Shown here piece by piece: positions 26,381-37,734 of a stretch of DNA of 64,000 nt. Source of the stretch: Viscum album (taxonomy: Eukaryota > Streptophyta > Magnoliopsida > Santalales > Viscaceae); contig OY728120.1 in the NCBI GenBank assembly GCA_963277665.1, positions 428,054,138-428,118,137 of the forward strand, in the 5' to 3' direction. The notes under the pieces are model-generated. The model searched no databases. It was not told the DNA's origin and worked only from the letters and a program-made list of their open reading frames with translations. The position numbers and the translations under genes are program-made. Positions within the stretch are counted from its first letter, which is position 1. Every line of letters starts with the position of its first letter.

Positions 26381-26804
26381 AAGAATTTCGCCCTTGAAAT
26401 TCGTCACTTGTAACAAAAAGATGAGGATACCTCTCCCTAATCATATCCTTAAACTCCCATGTAGCTTCTTCTAATTGGTGGTTCCTCCATAAAACTTTCA
26501 CCAAGCGAGTGGTCTTGTTCCGAAGGACGTTTTCACTACGATTGACAATCTCTATCGGCTATTCATCATAAGAAATATCTTGTTCATGCGGTACAACTTC
26601 TGAGCTGAGTACATGTGAAGGATCATGTATGTACTTTCTCCGGAGAGATACATGGAACACAATGTGAACTTGAGAGAGATTCGGTGGAAACTCCAATTGG
26701 TAAGTTACCTTCCCAACACGATCCAGTATTTTGAAAGGACCGATATACCTATGGCTCAGCTTTCCCTTCTTTCCAAATCTCATTACTCTCTTCCAAGGAG
26801 ATAT
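26381..26804 (-). pseudogene. Integrase tail and chromodomain-like end of element D polyprotein
   Basis: The frame 26559-26783 gives [17 protein letters not shown], the GPF module that follows the catalytic core in gypsy integrases, then [10 protein letters not shown]. After an in-frame TAG near 26550 the same frame continues to VLWRNHQLEEATWE and stops just before the polypurine tract. The W-x-N/D...EATWE pattern is the end of a chromodomain, which in chromoviruses directs integration to particular chromatin. One lost residue at the join to the main integrase frame implies a frameshift near 26800. Confidence 0.8.
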
Positions 26805-27800
26805 TCATAAGAACACTTTATCACCCACATCAAACGCTATGTCTTTTCTTCGGTTGTTGGCATAACTTTTTTGTCGACTCTGATCTTCTCTTATGTGTTG
26901 TTGAATAGATCGGACCTTTTCTGCCATCTCATCAACAAGATCAGGTCCTAATAGGTTTCTTTCCCCAACTTCATCCCAGCAAGTTGGAGTCCAGCATTTC
27001 CTTCCATATAGAACTTTATAAGGAGACATCTGAATACTAGAGTAAAAGCTATTATTATAAGAAAATTCCACCAAAGGTAGGTGTTGATCCCAACCACCTT
27101 TGAAATCCATAGAGATATCTCTTAACATATCTTCTATAGTTTGAATTCTCCTCTCAGAATGACCGTCTTTCTGAGGATGATAAGCAGTGCTGAAACTCAT
27201 CTCTCTATCGAGAGTATGATGAATACTTCGCCAGAACTTTGAGGTAAACCTCAGATCCCAATCAGATATAATAGAAAGTGGTACTCTATGCAATCTTACC
27301 ACTTCCTTTACATATGTTCTGGCAAGCTGGTCCAGAGAGAAATCCTCTCTAATAGCAATGAAGTGTGCAGACTTTGTAAGACGATCAACTATGCCCCAGA
27401 TATCATTATTGCCTTTGGATGTTTTAGGAAGTCTTGTGAAAAAGTCCATAGTGATGTTTTCCCATTTCCTTTCAGGTATGGGTAATGGTTGTAACATCCC
27501 CTTAGACTTCTGTCTCTCAGCTTTAACTTGCTGACAAACCAAGCACCGAGAGACATATTCAGCAAAATCTCTTTTCATACCATCCCACCAGAAGTACTCT
27601 TTCATGTCCCTATACATCTTCGTTCTTCCTGGATGAATATAGAATGAAGAACTTTGAGCCTCATCCAGTAGCTCCTTCTTTAATTCGGGGATGGGAGGAA
27701 CACAAACCTGATTCCTGAACATTATTATCCCATCACAATCAAGGTTGAATTCAGGAACATTTCTCACCTTCTTTTGTAACTCTACATCTTCTTTATGTGC
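26805..27800 (-). pseudogene. Integrase core of element D
   Basis: A 320-codon frame. The zinc-binding region reads AQSSSFYIHPGRTKMY ... CLVCQQVK: the C-x2-C pair and the second His (IHPG) are present, but where related elements have AH the sequence has AQ, so the first zinc ligand looks lost. The catalytic triad is visible as TMDFF, SIISDWD and SERR (D, D, E). Integrase inserts element cDNA into host DNA. Upstream, the link to RNase H is broken by frameshifts near 27800-28020. It is the longest undamaged domain in the window. Confidence 0.85.
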
Positions 27801-28399
27801 CTATTTAATCCTAACATGTATAGATGGTTGAACATTCATTTGAGAAAGATACGATTTTTCCCCTTTCATTATATTTCCAAGATCCATCCTTTGTAAATCC
27901 ATAAATATTGGATCTTTTTTTATCCTCTTCATGGACAAACTGGCATGGTCTTGTCGACTTAATGCATCTTCCACCTTGTTTGCTTTCCCAGGGTGGTAAT
28001 GAATTGATCATTCGTAATCCTTAATCAGCTCCAACCATCTTTTTGGTGCATATTCATCTCCTTTTGTGTGAAAATATACATTAAAATTTTATGATCAGTA
28101 TAAATGTCACACCTTTCTCCATAAATATAATGCCTCCAAATCATTATAGAAAATATTACCGCAACTGACTCCAAATCATGTGTTGGGTAATTTTTCTCAT
28201 GGATTTTCAACTATCGTGAGGTATAATCTATCACCATATCATTTTGCATAAGAACACACCCCAATCCCTTCTTGGATGCATCACTGTAGATCACAAACCT
28301 TTCTCCACTACAAGGCAGTGTGAGCACAGGTTCATTGGATAACCTTCTTTTCAACTCCTTGAAATTCTCTTCACATTCCTCTGTCCAAACAAACTTAAC
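27801..28399 (-). pseudogene. RNase H domain of element D, frameshifted
   Basis: The domain starts [13 protein letters not shown] (first acidic residue in SDAS), passes a stop at about 28210, continues NYPTHDLES (E of the DLE motif) and CDIYTDHKILMYIF (the DHK motif), then shifts frame near 28025. RNase H removes the RNA template during cDNA synthesis. A fair part of the tail linking to integrase is scrambled. Confidence 0.75.
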
Positions 28400-29419
28400 T
28401 CCTTTCCAATTCAACCTGGTGAGTGGATTAGATAATCGTGAAAAATCTTTCACAAAACATCGATAATATCCAGCCAAACCAAGAAAACATTGGATCTCAG
28501 ATACTGTTGTTGGTCTCGACCATCTTTCTATAACCTCTGTTTTTGCTGGATCCACAGATATCTTCTCTATTGAGATTATGTGACCCAAAAATGCAACCTT
28601 TTTAAGCCAAAATTCACAATTGGTAAATTTTTCATAAAGCTTCCCCTTTCTCAGGGTCTTCAATATAATTCTCAAGTTATCTTCATGTTCTTCCTTGCTC
28701 TTTGAATATACAAGAATATCATCTATAAAGACTACCTCAAACTGATCAAGATTGTTTCTAAAGACTCTATTCATCAGATCCATGAAGATAGCAGGGGCAT
28801 TAGTAAGACCAAATGTCATCACTATAAATTCATAGTGTCCATACCTTGTACGGAAAGCCGTCTTTGGTATATCCTCCCTTTTGACCATTAATTGATGATA
28901 CCCTGAGCGAAGATAAATCTTGGAAATGTATTGATCTCCGCGTAGTTGGTCAAATAAGTCATCAATGCGTGGGAGAGGATATTTGTTCTTGATACTAATC
29001 TTGTTAAGTTCTCGATAATCAATGCAGAGTCTCATTGATCCATCTTTCTTCTAAACAAACAGATCAGGTGCTCCCCAAGGTGACGCACTAGGGCGTATGA
29101 ACCCCTTATCAAGATTCTCTTGGAGTTTCTTCTTCAATTCCTGCAACTCAATTGGGGCCATTCTATAAGGTGTCTTCGAAATAGGTAATGCACCCAGTAC
29201 GAGTTCTATTGAAAACTCAACTTCATGATTTGGTGGAAGACCCGACAATTCCTCCGGAAAGACATCATCAAACTCCGGTACAATGGGCATATTCTTAATC
29301 GTGAGTTTCTCACCAACCCTTTGAGATAAATAACCTTCATTTAGTAGAATCAAGACCCATAAGATGGATAAAATTTCCACTGGAAGGTTATGTTCATCCT
29401 TGCATCGATAGATGATCAA
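28400..29419 (-). pseudogene. Reverse transcriptase of element D
   Basis: The domain begins in the 29051-29626 frame (DKGFIRPSASPWGAPDLFV), crosses one in-frame TAG near 29052 and continues in a 274-codon frame from 29035. Motifs: [21 protein letters not shown], and the catalytic FIDDILVYS. In motif A the sequence is [10 protein letters not shown]; the family has D at the Y position (codon 28913-28915), so one of the three metal-binding aspartates is gone. The rest of the palm and thumb ([18 protein letters not shown]) is recognisable. It would copy element RNA into cDNA if intact. Confidence 0.85.
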
Positions 29420-29735
29420 ATATTGATCTAGAATATGAAATGTGACTTCCCTTCTTTGGAAATTGATATGATCTCCATATAGAGAAAGCCAATACATTCC
29501 ACGAATCACATCAAATTCCACTATAGGGTGGATCACAAGATTTTCATGAAGCACTTTCCCACAAACTTCAGTCGGAGAAGAATTATAAACTTTTGATGCG
29601 ACTGTTGTTCCATTAGGGGTTGTCAAAGCTAACTCAACATCTAATTATTGAGGTAATACGGTGATACCCTTATAAAATTCTTTAGAAATAAAGGAGTGGG
29701 TGGATCCAGAATCAAATAAAACATTTTATACTTTA
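29420..29735 (-). pseudogene. Retropepsin-like protease of element D
   Basis: The minus strand gives VLFDSGSTHSFIS with the D-S-G active site at 29705-29713; a stop (TAA) follows about 20 codons later, then the frame resumes with a conserved LDVELALTTPNG-like flap region and ends ...FDVIRGMYWL. This is the aspartic protease that cuts the element polyprotein, lying between gag and reverse transcriptase as expected. Confidence 0.78.
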
Positions 29736-30882
29736 GAGTGGATGGTAAGGGTACCTTTCACCACTTCGTTATCGTACTCCACATCGCTGATAGAAATTGA
29801 ATGTGACTTTCCTTTGTCTTTATCCTTAAAATTTTGTTGATTTCGATCATCATCAACAACCCTTGGATTAGGGAATTTATTGGCATAATGCCCCATTTCT
29901 TTGAACATGTAACATTAAAGTGTAGGAGGTGCACTCTGTGTAGCCTTTTCATTGTTCGCATCACTAGACATCTTCTTCCAATCAATGCGGAATTCAAATG
30001 CCAGATGACCTTTCTTTCCAAATTTGAAACATTTACTTGTCCCTTTAAGACAACTCCCTCCATGTTTCTTTCCACACTTTGAGCATAAGGGAAAATCATC
30101 TTCTTTTCAGTGTGCTCTTTAGATTTTCCTTTGAATTCCATTTTCCTCTTCTTATCAATCCCATATGACTGATGCATTACTCCAATCTCCATATCAACTT
30201 TGAGATAACATCGAACGATTTTCTCATAGTTATTGATGTCCCTTATGGCTAACGCCCTTCGAAGACTTGGTTTTAAGCCACTAAAGAATCGATCGATCTT
30301 ACTCTCAGGTTGGATAATAATACCATAAGCGTACCTTGAAAGTCTTGTAAAATTTTCTTCATAGGTACCAACCGATTCATCATCCTTTTTCTTTAGTTCA
30401 TGAAACTCCTTCTCGATCATTTTTCGGAAAATACGAAGGAAGTACTTATTGAAAAATAAGTTCTTGAACTCGTCACATTCCATGGACTCAATTTCATCTC
30501 TTGGCCTCGTATTCTTGATAAGATTCCACCATTGATAATCATCAGCTTCCAAATGATACACTGCTAAGATGACTTTATCATGATCAGAAAATTGAAGAAC
30601 TGAAAATATCTTTTCAGTAGTACTGATCCATTGTTCAGCAACTAATGGATCAGTAGACCCGCTGAATGAAGGTGGATGCTGTCTCATGAAGGATTCAACA
30701 GAATGTTTCTCCTTCCTTTGCTCGTTTGGAAGTCCGGCATGATTCACAGCTTGAGAAAGTTGTGTGAGCATGGCTACATGATTTTGCATTCTAGCTCCCA
30801 TAACGTTTTGTTGCTCAGGGGGACAATCATTGCATTTCCCGTCACATTCTGCATTAACACGGTTCCTTCGGGTTCCAGCCAT
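29736..30882 (-). pseudogene. Gag of element D
   Basis: The ATG at 30882 lies about 220 nt inside the primer site. The first 255 codons read as typical retrotransposon gag, with PPSFSGSTDPLVAEQW and later FFNKYF and LKKKDDESVGTYEENFTRL. A frameshift near 30095 moves the nucleocapsid part to another frame. There three motifs are found: CSKCGKKHGGSC, CFKFGKKGHLAFEF and CYMFKEMGHYANKF. In the last two motifs the second and last Cys are Phe. A stop precedes the third motif. Gag builds the particle and its cysteine motifs bind element RNA. Confidence 0.85.
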
Positions 30883-31091
30883 TGACTAAAACCAAGAAGA
30901 ATAGTGTGAGAAACACTAATTATAATAGGAAAACCACATAATCAAGAATAAAATTTCAAACTTAAGGTCTTATCCTAGGTTATTCATGGCCATTTCTAAA
31001 ACACTAAGATTGTGTACTATGCCTAGACTTATCCTTAGGATTCTTACTAAGGTGTTCACATCCTAGTTTCTTAAGGTTGACTATACCTTTC
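30883..31091 (-). other. Leader of element D between primer site and gag
   Basis: About 210 nt without coding sequence, between the primer binding site and the gag start. Together with R and U5 it forms the RNA leader that carries the stem-loops. Confidence 0.6.
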
Positions 31092-31104
31092 CTCTAATAC
31101 CAAC
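31092..31104 (-). other. Primer binding site of element D
   Basis: The minus strand reads TTGGTATTAGAGG immediately inside the 5' LTR, one mismatch from the initiator tRNA-Met complement TGGTATCAGAG. Confidence 0.82.
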
Positions 31105-32725
31105 TATAACGACCCATAATTTACATAAATTATTAATACTTCAAAGTTTAAGTACACTTATTACAACATATAACAATCCCAGGAAAGGACCGTATAGGTA
31201 TAGTGTCTTTAGAAACTGGGAAACATAAACAACTGGTTCATAAAGCATCTACATTATCTCCCATTTATTTCATCATATCTATAGTCCCTTTTGGAATATC
31301 TTACTTAATAACCTTCTTCCTAACCTAGGTAAAGAAAACATACAAAAGGGTTAGCTCAAATGCTCAGTAAGGGTAAACAAAGGAAATATCAATCACATCA
31401 TATTCATACGAACATAACATTTTGGAAATATTAACCTGCAAAAGAGATCATTATTTCATAACATGGGATAAATCATGGTAGTGAAATGTAATCACAATAA
31501 TCATAACTTAAAACATGAAGCTTTCTGGCATACACACATAATCATAGAGAATCATTTCTTTTTAGCCAAGACTCATTTCCAGGACTATCTTAGTGGACAA
31601 AGTCCATTTCTGAACCGAGTTCATTACTCATTTCAGTCCTGTTTCACTGATCCAGTTTAACCTGCCGTTCCAGCCATATCTATCTCATGAGATATAAAAT
31701 CATTACCCAATGCATTGTAGGGAGATATACGTCCCACCCATCTCATAATGACACTATTCTTATGTGTGCCACAAAATCAAAAAAATCATACATCATTGCA
31801 TAACCCATGTGATAAAAATGGGAATCTTAAACTTCATGGTGTCATAACATAATTCATATAAGATAAAAGGACATCATAAAAATAATTCCATCATAACATA
31901 ATCAAATCAATGTAAAAATAGGGATAGAAACAGAACCCTATATTATCATATATCGAAAATAATTTTGATAAAACGCTTGAACTCCATATTTGAGGAAAAT
32001 ATCCTTTCTACTTTAAAAACATTTTTCCTTTCTTAACATGTCATACAATTTTAAATTAAAAGAAGTTGATTAAAAATACACATGAAAACATATAAATGAA
32101 GCTTCTTGGAAATAATGTTTTAAAAATCCATTCATTCCATATAAGTTAAAAAAACATTCTTCTCGTACTTTTGTCGGAAAAGTCAAAAAGTACCTCATAC
32201 GAAAAATGACACAATATTCCTTTCATATCTTTTACTAAAAACTCACTGAAGGGTAAAATTGTATTTAAACAATTTTAGGTGGATGGAAATAATATTACAT
32301 ATTGAGGAAACATGGATGTGGATGATAAATTACACCCCAGTAAATTCCAAATTATAAACAGTCTCAGATAAAAATGAGAATGTGATATTTCCCTTCCCTT
32401 AGGTCTGATTTTCTTCGTAAGTGTATGAACCTTCTGTATAATTATTTATATATTGTCATTGAATTCTTCCAGAATCCTTCTCATTGTTATGATATATTTT
32501 CATATTTATGCTTATTATTAGTAATATTTCATTGCTACTTGTTATTCGGGTGTTTATTACCCTTTGTTCTTATGCGTGTTTTGTCGAATAAATTATTATT
32601 CTTCTTTTTAGGTTATAGATACCTCATTTGTAGAATGGTATTAGTGTGATATATATCATATATATTCACTCAATTCATTTATGTAATCATTATAAAATGA
32701 AAATCATGTAGAACGAGTCACATCA

Positions 32726-32765
32726 CATCGTGGAGATGACATTCCATTCGCACGCACGAGCGATG
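32726..32765 (-). promoter_or_regulatory. Leader stem-loop module, 5' LTR of D, copy 1
   Basis: Outer arms CATCGTG / CACGAGCGATG are kept, but the core has several transitions and the palindrome is lost (CATTCGCACG). It is the most decayed D copy. Confidence 0.5.
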
Positions 32766-32905
32766 ATATCATTCCCATGATCGTTGAATTGTATTGGAGT
32801 GTATGTATACTATTTCATAATCAATATAACTTTACAATAATAATATATATTCATTATTTGCACCATTATACCCATCCAAGTAAGGTGGTGGTGGAAAATT
32901 GATTA

Positions 32906-32950
32906 CACCACGGCGTGGAGACAGTATTCCGTACGTACGCACGCGTGGTG
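32906..32950 (-). promoter_or_regulatory. Leader stem-loop module, 5' LTR of D, copy 2
   Basis: Arms CACCACGGCGTG / CACGCGTGGTG pair over 11 bp with one bulged base, the longest stem of the set. CGTACGTACG is intact. It ends 336 bp from the TATA box. Confidence 0.62.
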
Positions 32951-33285
32951 ATTTCGTTTTTCGTAGGATGGATAGATGGTGAAATAGGGTTGTTTCATAC
33001 TTATAATAACATATCTATATATGAGTGATACTTATGTTATTAATTCATAATGAAACAACTAAAGAATAAGAAGTGGAAGAATAAATAAAGTTGAAAGAAT
33101 CGGTAACAGACATTACCTCTTCTTTGAAGCGCTTTTTTGAGACCTCCTTTTAGGGCACTAAAATTGGTCTCTGAAGAAGACCAGGACCTCTAGGATGTTT
33201 CTAGGGAAGTGTAGAGGAGAAATTGGCAGGGGTTGGCCGAGATTGAAGGCTCAAAGTGGTGTGAGGAAGAGAGGGAGGAGGTGCC

Positions 33286-33293
33286 CTTTTATA
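33286..33293 (-). promoter_or_regulatory. TATA box of element D 5' LTR
   Basis: Minus-strand TATAAAAG in GCCCTTTTATAAAGGAGG. Confidence 0.62.
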
Positions 33294-34928
33294 AAGGAGG
33301 AGAGGGGCACCTTTGGAAAAACTAAACATATTATTATATTATAAAGCCATATTGGGTTTTAAATAGCTCCAAATTGATTTATTTCGAAGATAAGGTGGGT
33401 ATGGGTCGCAATCCTCTCATCCAATAGAATTTGGACAAGTTTAGTTTACTATTTTTACCTTATTGTTTAGATTTATCTTTAAGTTAGATAATTTTACTTT
33501 TACCGTGTCTTTTTGTGTTCCTGCACTATAAGGTTAATAAACATATTATAACAAGACAAAAGAACCCCAAGTTGTTTATTATTAATATATATAACCTTAT
33601 ATAAGTTATTTGTCCGAACCTTAGATTTTTAGGAATAAAATAACAATTAATAATATAATATTTGTTTTAAAAACTATTTTATGTAAATTTTGACCCTATT
33701 TAGTAATTGATTTTTGTGAAAATCATAACAGAATGATTAGTTCAAAAATAGTTAATTATATCAATACTAACATGTCATATTAACCTATAAAATTAGTGGA
33801 ATTCATTAAAAGTCTCAAATTACTTTTATTTGGGTATTTATAACATCAATTATGTCAATAATTTATTAATAAGATAATTACTGCGTCATCATTGTGTCAT
33901 AATGAAATTAAATTATTTAATGTCTAAAAATTACAAATAAAAAACCATTTTGTAGGAAATCGTTTTATCTTTCTAATGAATATTTATAGTCGAAATTATC
34001 TTATGTATAACCCTATATGAAAAATTATTTACTTATTAAACTTCGATTTTAACTATTTTAACCCTTCTTGAAATAAATTAATAATAAATGTACTAATCTA
34101 ATCCAAGTGGGCCTAAAAGGTCATATATTATTCATAATTTTGTTTTTGGTCGAATTAAACTTATCCAATAGAATTAGGACATGTTTTAGGGTAATAATAA
34201 TATCATTTTTACCCTTAATTACCCTATTTACTTTTAACTGTGGTAAACAAATGTAAACAGTTACTATTCACCAAAAATTATTTTCATCTCATTGAACCAC
34301 ATTATACTTACTAACATAAACTGCGTCTCTCGGATTTTTGAAATTCCACTCATAGAAACAGTAAAATTAAGTTTTATGTAAATTTTCAAATTCTCTTAGG
34401 AGGTGGGTAAAAGAGGGTGAAAAGTTCAATAAAATTTTAATATATCTAAAATTATTATAAAATTACTCCAATGAATTACATTGAACTTATATAGGTATTA
34501 TGTATCAATTTTGACCTACAATAAATTTAAATAAAATAAATAATTATTTAAATAAAAATTCTGTTTTTAAATAGTAACCTACTGTTTTCACTGTTCATCA
34601 AAAATTGAAAGTTTCGAGAAAAATACCAAAATTTCACCCTAGGCTAATTTTGATATTCCAAATCCAAAAAGGAAGTCCATTTTGAAAAATAAAATTTTCA
34701 AAATTTCAAAAAGTTTTTATTAATATTCATAATGGCTAGTTTTAATAATATTTTAATAGCATATCGTTGTTTAGTGAAACTCTGTATTGCGTATGATGCA
34801 AGCTATCAAGGAAGGTCGCAATTGCGTGTAAAGCAATCCAAGCTAGTGTTGTGTGTAGTGAAAGATTACTTTGATGATTTATATAAAATAAAAACAAAAT
34901 ATTTCTTATAAAAATCTCGAGTGTTACA

Positions 34929-34933
34929 GTAAT
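34929..34933. repeat. Target site duplication of element D, right
   Basis: GTAAT, the partner of 22534-22538. Confidence 0.88.
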
Positions 34934-36209
34934 GTTCCTTTATGTGTCCTCTTGTTTTATCTGCACTACACCATATGGATAAACATTATTCACCACATAA
35001 GGACCTAACCATCTGGAATTAAACTTACCAGGCATCAGCTTCAGTCATGAACTATAGAGATGGACTTTCTCTCCAACATGAATCTCCCTTTGTTGGATCA
35101 TTTTTTCATGAGCTTCTTTTGATCATTCCTTGTAGAGATTTCAGTTCTCATAAGAAGACAATCAAATCTCCTCAAGCTCTTGAATTTGTAACATCCTTTG
35201 GATTCCATCTTGGGCCAAATCGATGTTGCATTTATTTATATCCCAATAAGCCTGATGTTCAACTTCCATGGGGAGATGACACAATTTCCCAAAAACAACT
35301 CGATATGGGGACATACCAATGGGTGTCTTGTATGTTTTCCTATAAGTCCAAAAGGCATAATCCAAGTGCTTTCTCCAATCCTTCCTATTTGGTTGTACGG
35401 TTTTCTCAAAAATTTGTTTCGACTCACGATTTGAAACCTCAGTTTGTCCATTTGTTTGGGGTGGTATGGTGTGGATGTTTGGTGTGTCACCCCATACATC
35501 CGAAGGATGGAAGCCAAATTATGATTGTAGAAGTGTGTCCCTTGGTCACTGATGATAGCCTTCAGTAATCCAAACCTGCAAAATATTTTCCCTTTGACAA
35601 AGTCCACAGCAACATGAGAATCATCAGACCTATTGGACTTATCCTCCACCCATTTACTCACATAATCAACCGAAATCGAAATATATAAAAAACAAATTAA
35701 CAAGGAAAAGGGCACATAAAATCAATGCCCCATACATCAAAAATATCATAGAATAGTATGGGTTTTTGGGGCATACCATGTCTCCTAGAAATGTTCCCAG
35801 TTTGTTGGTAATGAGTACATGACTTACAAAACACATGGGAATCAAGGAATAAGCTAGGTCAATATAATACAGAGTCCAAAACATTCCTAGATGTCCTTTG
35901 GGGTCCAATGTGTCCACCACAAGCAAGTGTATGACAAAAATGTAAAATAGACTCCAACTCATGATCAGGAACACACCTGCAAATAACTTGATCACTACAC
36001 ATGCGCATGAGGTATGGATCATCCCAAACATAAAATCTAGACTCACTCTTTAACTTTTTCACTTGAAGATTCTTTAAATTTGTAAGGATTTCAGATGAAA
36101 CAAGGTCGTTAACTAAATCCTCATACCAAGGATGCATAACTAAGATGGAATAAAGATGCTCATCAGGGAAAGTGTCCCGAAGTGGTACCTGGTCCAAGGT
36201 GTCATCCTC
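34934..36209 (-). pseudogene. Integrase of element C, main part
   Basis: The zinc-binding region (CHTLACGGH ... CKSCTHYQ, 35800-35980) is split between frames. The catalytic core shows VDYVSKW (D) and ISDQGTHF (D); the third acidic residue, in a GQTEVSNRE motif, lies in a shifted frame near 35430. The region 35162-35365 ([20 protein letters not shown]) continues the core, and KLMPGKFNSRWLGPYVV at about 35030 is the GPY/F module, with stops nearby. The frame is then cut by element D; its last 32 codons are at 22443-22538. Confidence 0.82.
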
Positions 36210-36674
36210 TAGTGTGTGAGTAAGCCTACTTATGTTATCAGCCACTAGGTTTTCTGACCCATTTTTTTCCTTTATCTCGATGTTGAATTATTGAAGAAAG
36301 AGCATCCATCAGATTAGCCTAGGATTTGCGTCTTGATTCATCAAGAGGTACCTCAGAGCTTCATGGTCAGAGAAAACAACTACTTTAGAGCCTAATAAAT
36401 ATTAATGGAATTTATCTAAAGTGAATATAACAATAATTAACTCCTTTTCCATGGATTTTTAGTTTGATTGGGATAAATCTAGTGTCCTCGATGCATAGGA
36501 AATCACATGTGAATGTCCCTCCACCCTCTGAGATAAGACAACTCCAACCGCAAAGTTAGAGGCGTCCCACATAAGCTCAAAAGGAATCTCCCACCATGGG
36601 GGTTGTATGATCGGTGGAGTGGTTAGACACTTCTTTATCTCATCAAAGGAAGTCCTGCATGAATCATCAAACAC
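36210..36674 (-). pseudogene. RNase H of element C
   Basis: It reads FELMWDASNFAVGVVLSQR (first acidic site in DAS) and SHVISYASRTL, then, after stops near 36290-36430, SDHEALRYLL and finally ADNISRL, the usual end of Athila RNase H before integrase. Broken in at least two places. Confidence 0.75.
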
Positions 36675-37627
36675 AAAATCCTAATCCTTTTGAAGTAATC
36701 ATGACATAGGAAGAGAAATCTTACTAAAATCTTTGATGAAGTGCCGATAAAATCATGCATTCCCTAGGAAAGATCTAACATCACGCAGACATTAAGGATA
36801 GGGTAAGGAAGAAGTAATGTCTATATTAGATCTATCAACATCTATCCCATGTTTTGACACTACATTCCATAAGACAATGCCATGCTCTACCATGAAATGA
36901 CTCTTTTCAAAGTTCAGAACAAGATTCTTCTCAATACAAAAATTCAACACCTTTACCAAACTACTTATACATTCATCAAATGAATACCCATACACTATAA
37001 AATCATCCATCAATATATCCATGCAGGTCTCAATAAAATCAGAAAACATACTCCCCATGCATATTTGGAAGGTACCTGGGGTATTGCAAAGTCCAAATGG
37101 AATCCTTTGGTAGGAAAAATACCGAAAGTACAAGTGGATGTTGTCTTCACCTGATCCTCTAGAGAAATAGGAACCTTAAAATATCCAAAAAATCCATCCA
37201 AGAAACAATAATGTGTTTTCTCGGCAAGTCTCTCAAGCATCTGATCAATAAATGGGTGAGTGAAATGTTCCTTACGAGTAGATTGATTTAGTTTCCTATA
37301 ATCAATACACACGTGCCAACTGTTTTGCACCCTCATTGGAATTAACTCATCTTTATCATTCTTAACAACAGTACAACCAATTCTCTTAGGAAGAATCTGA
37401 ATTGGACTCACCCCCTGGGAATATGAAATGTGATATATTATACCTACCTTGAAAAAAATTTCAACCTCTTTTTTAACAACCTTCAGGAGGGTTCGATTGA
37501 GTCTCCTTTGTGGATGCCTCACTGGTTTAGCCTCATCCTCCAAAATAATCCTATGCATGAAAATCGAGGGGATAAAACCTGATATGTCATCCAAGGTCCT
37601 CCAAATTTCCCTGATGTTCTCCCTCAA
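36675..37627 (-). pseudogene. Reverse transcriptase of element C
   Basis: Two overlapping frames (37010-37627 and 36792-37133) together carry VVKKEVEIFFKVGIIYHIS, WHVCIDYRKLN, HPFIDQMLERL, the PFGLCNTPGTF region and the catalytic LMDDFIVYG. A frameshift near 37130 separates the fingers from the catalytic motif. The arrangement VVKKEV...VPK...VCIDYRKLN is characteristic of Athila-like elements. Confidence 0.85.
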
Positions 37628-37734
37628 AATATATAAAAAAATTATTCATGTTCACAAGGGATTTTTTTAGAAATGATAACAGGTAATTTCTCACCACTTA
37701 ACAAGTATGAGTATTTGAGATTTGGTGGAAATGG

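Larger units (their letters stand above)
22539..34928 (-). mobile_element. Element D: full-length Tekay-like chromovirus
   Basis: LTRs at 22539-26364 (3826 bp) and 31105-34928 (3824 bp) are bordered by GTAAT; total length 12390 bp. The primer site, a 0.2-kb leader, gag, protease, reverse transcriptase, RNase H, integrase, a chromodomain-like tail and a polypurine tract follow in order on the minus strand. The integrase-then-chromodomain order marks the chromovirus branch; the very long LTRs and TGTAAC ends fit the Tekay/Del clade. LTR divergence by eye is 16 differences in about 250 bp. Several stops, frameshifts and a lost catalytic residue make it non-functional now, yet it is the best preserved element in the window. 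Confidence 0.93.
31105..34928 (-). repeat. 5' LTR of element D
   Basis: It begins TATAACGACCC and ends TGTTACA on +. Stem-loops lie at 32726-32765 and 32906-32950, the TATA box at 33286-33293. This copy would drive the element's RNA. Confidence 0.92.

Noticed and set aside
35047..35568. 173-codon plus-strand frame
   Set aside because: It is antisense to the integrase of element C, whose minus-strand motifs ([22 protein letters not shown]) are clear.
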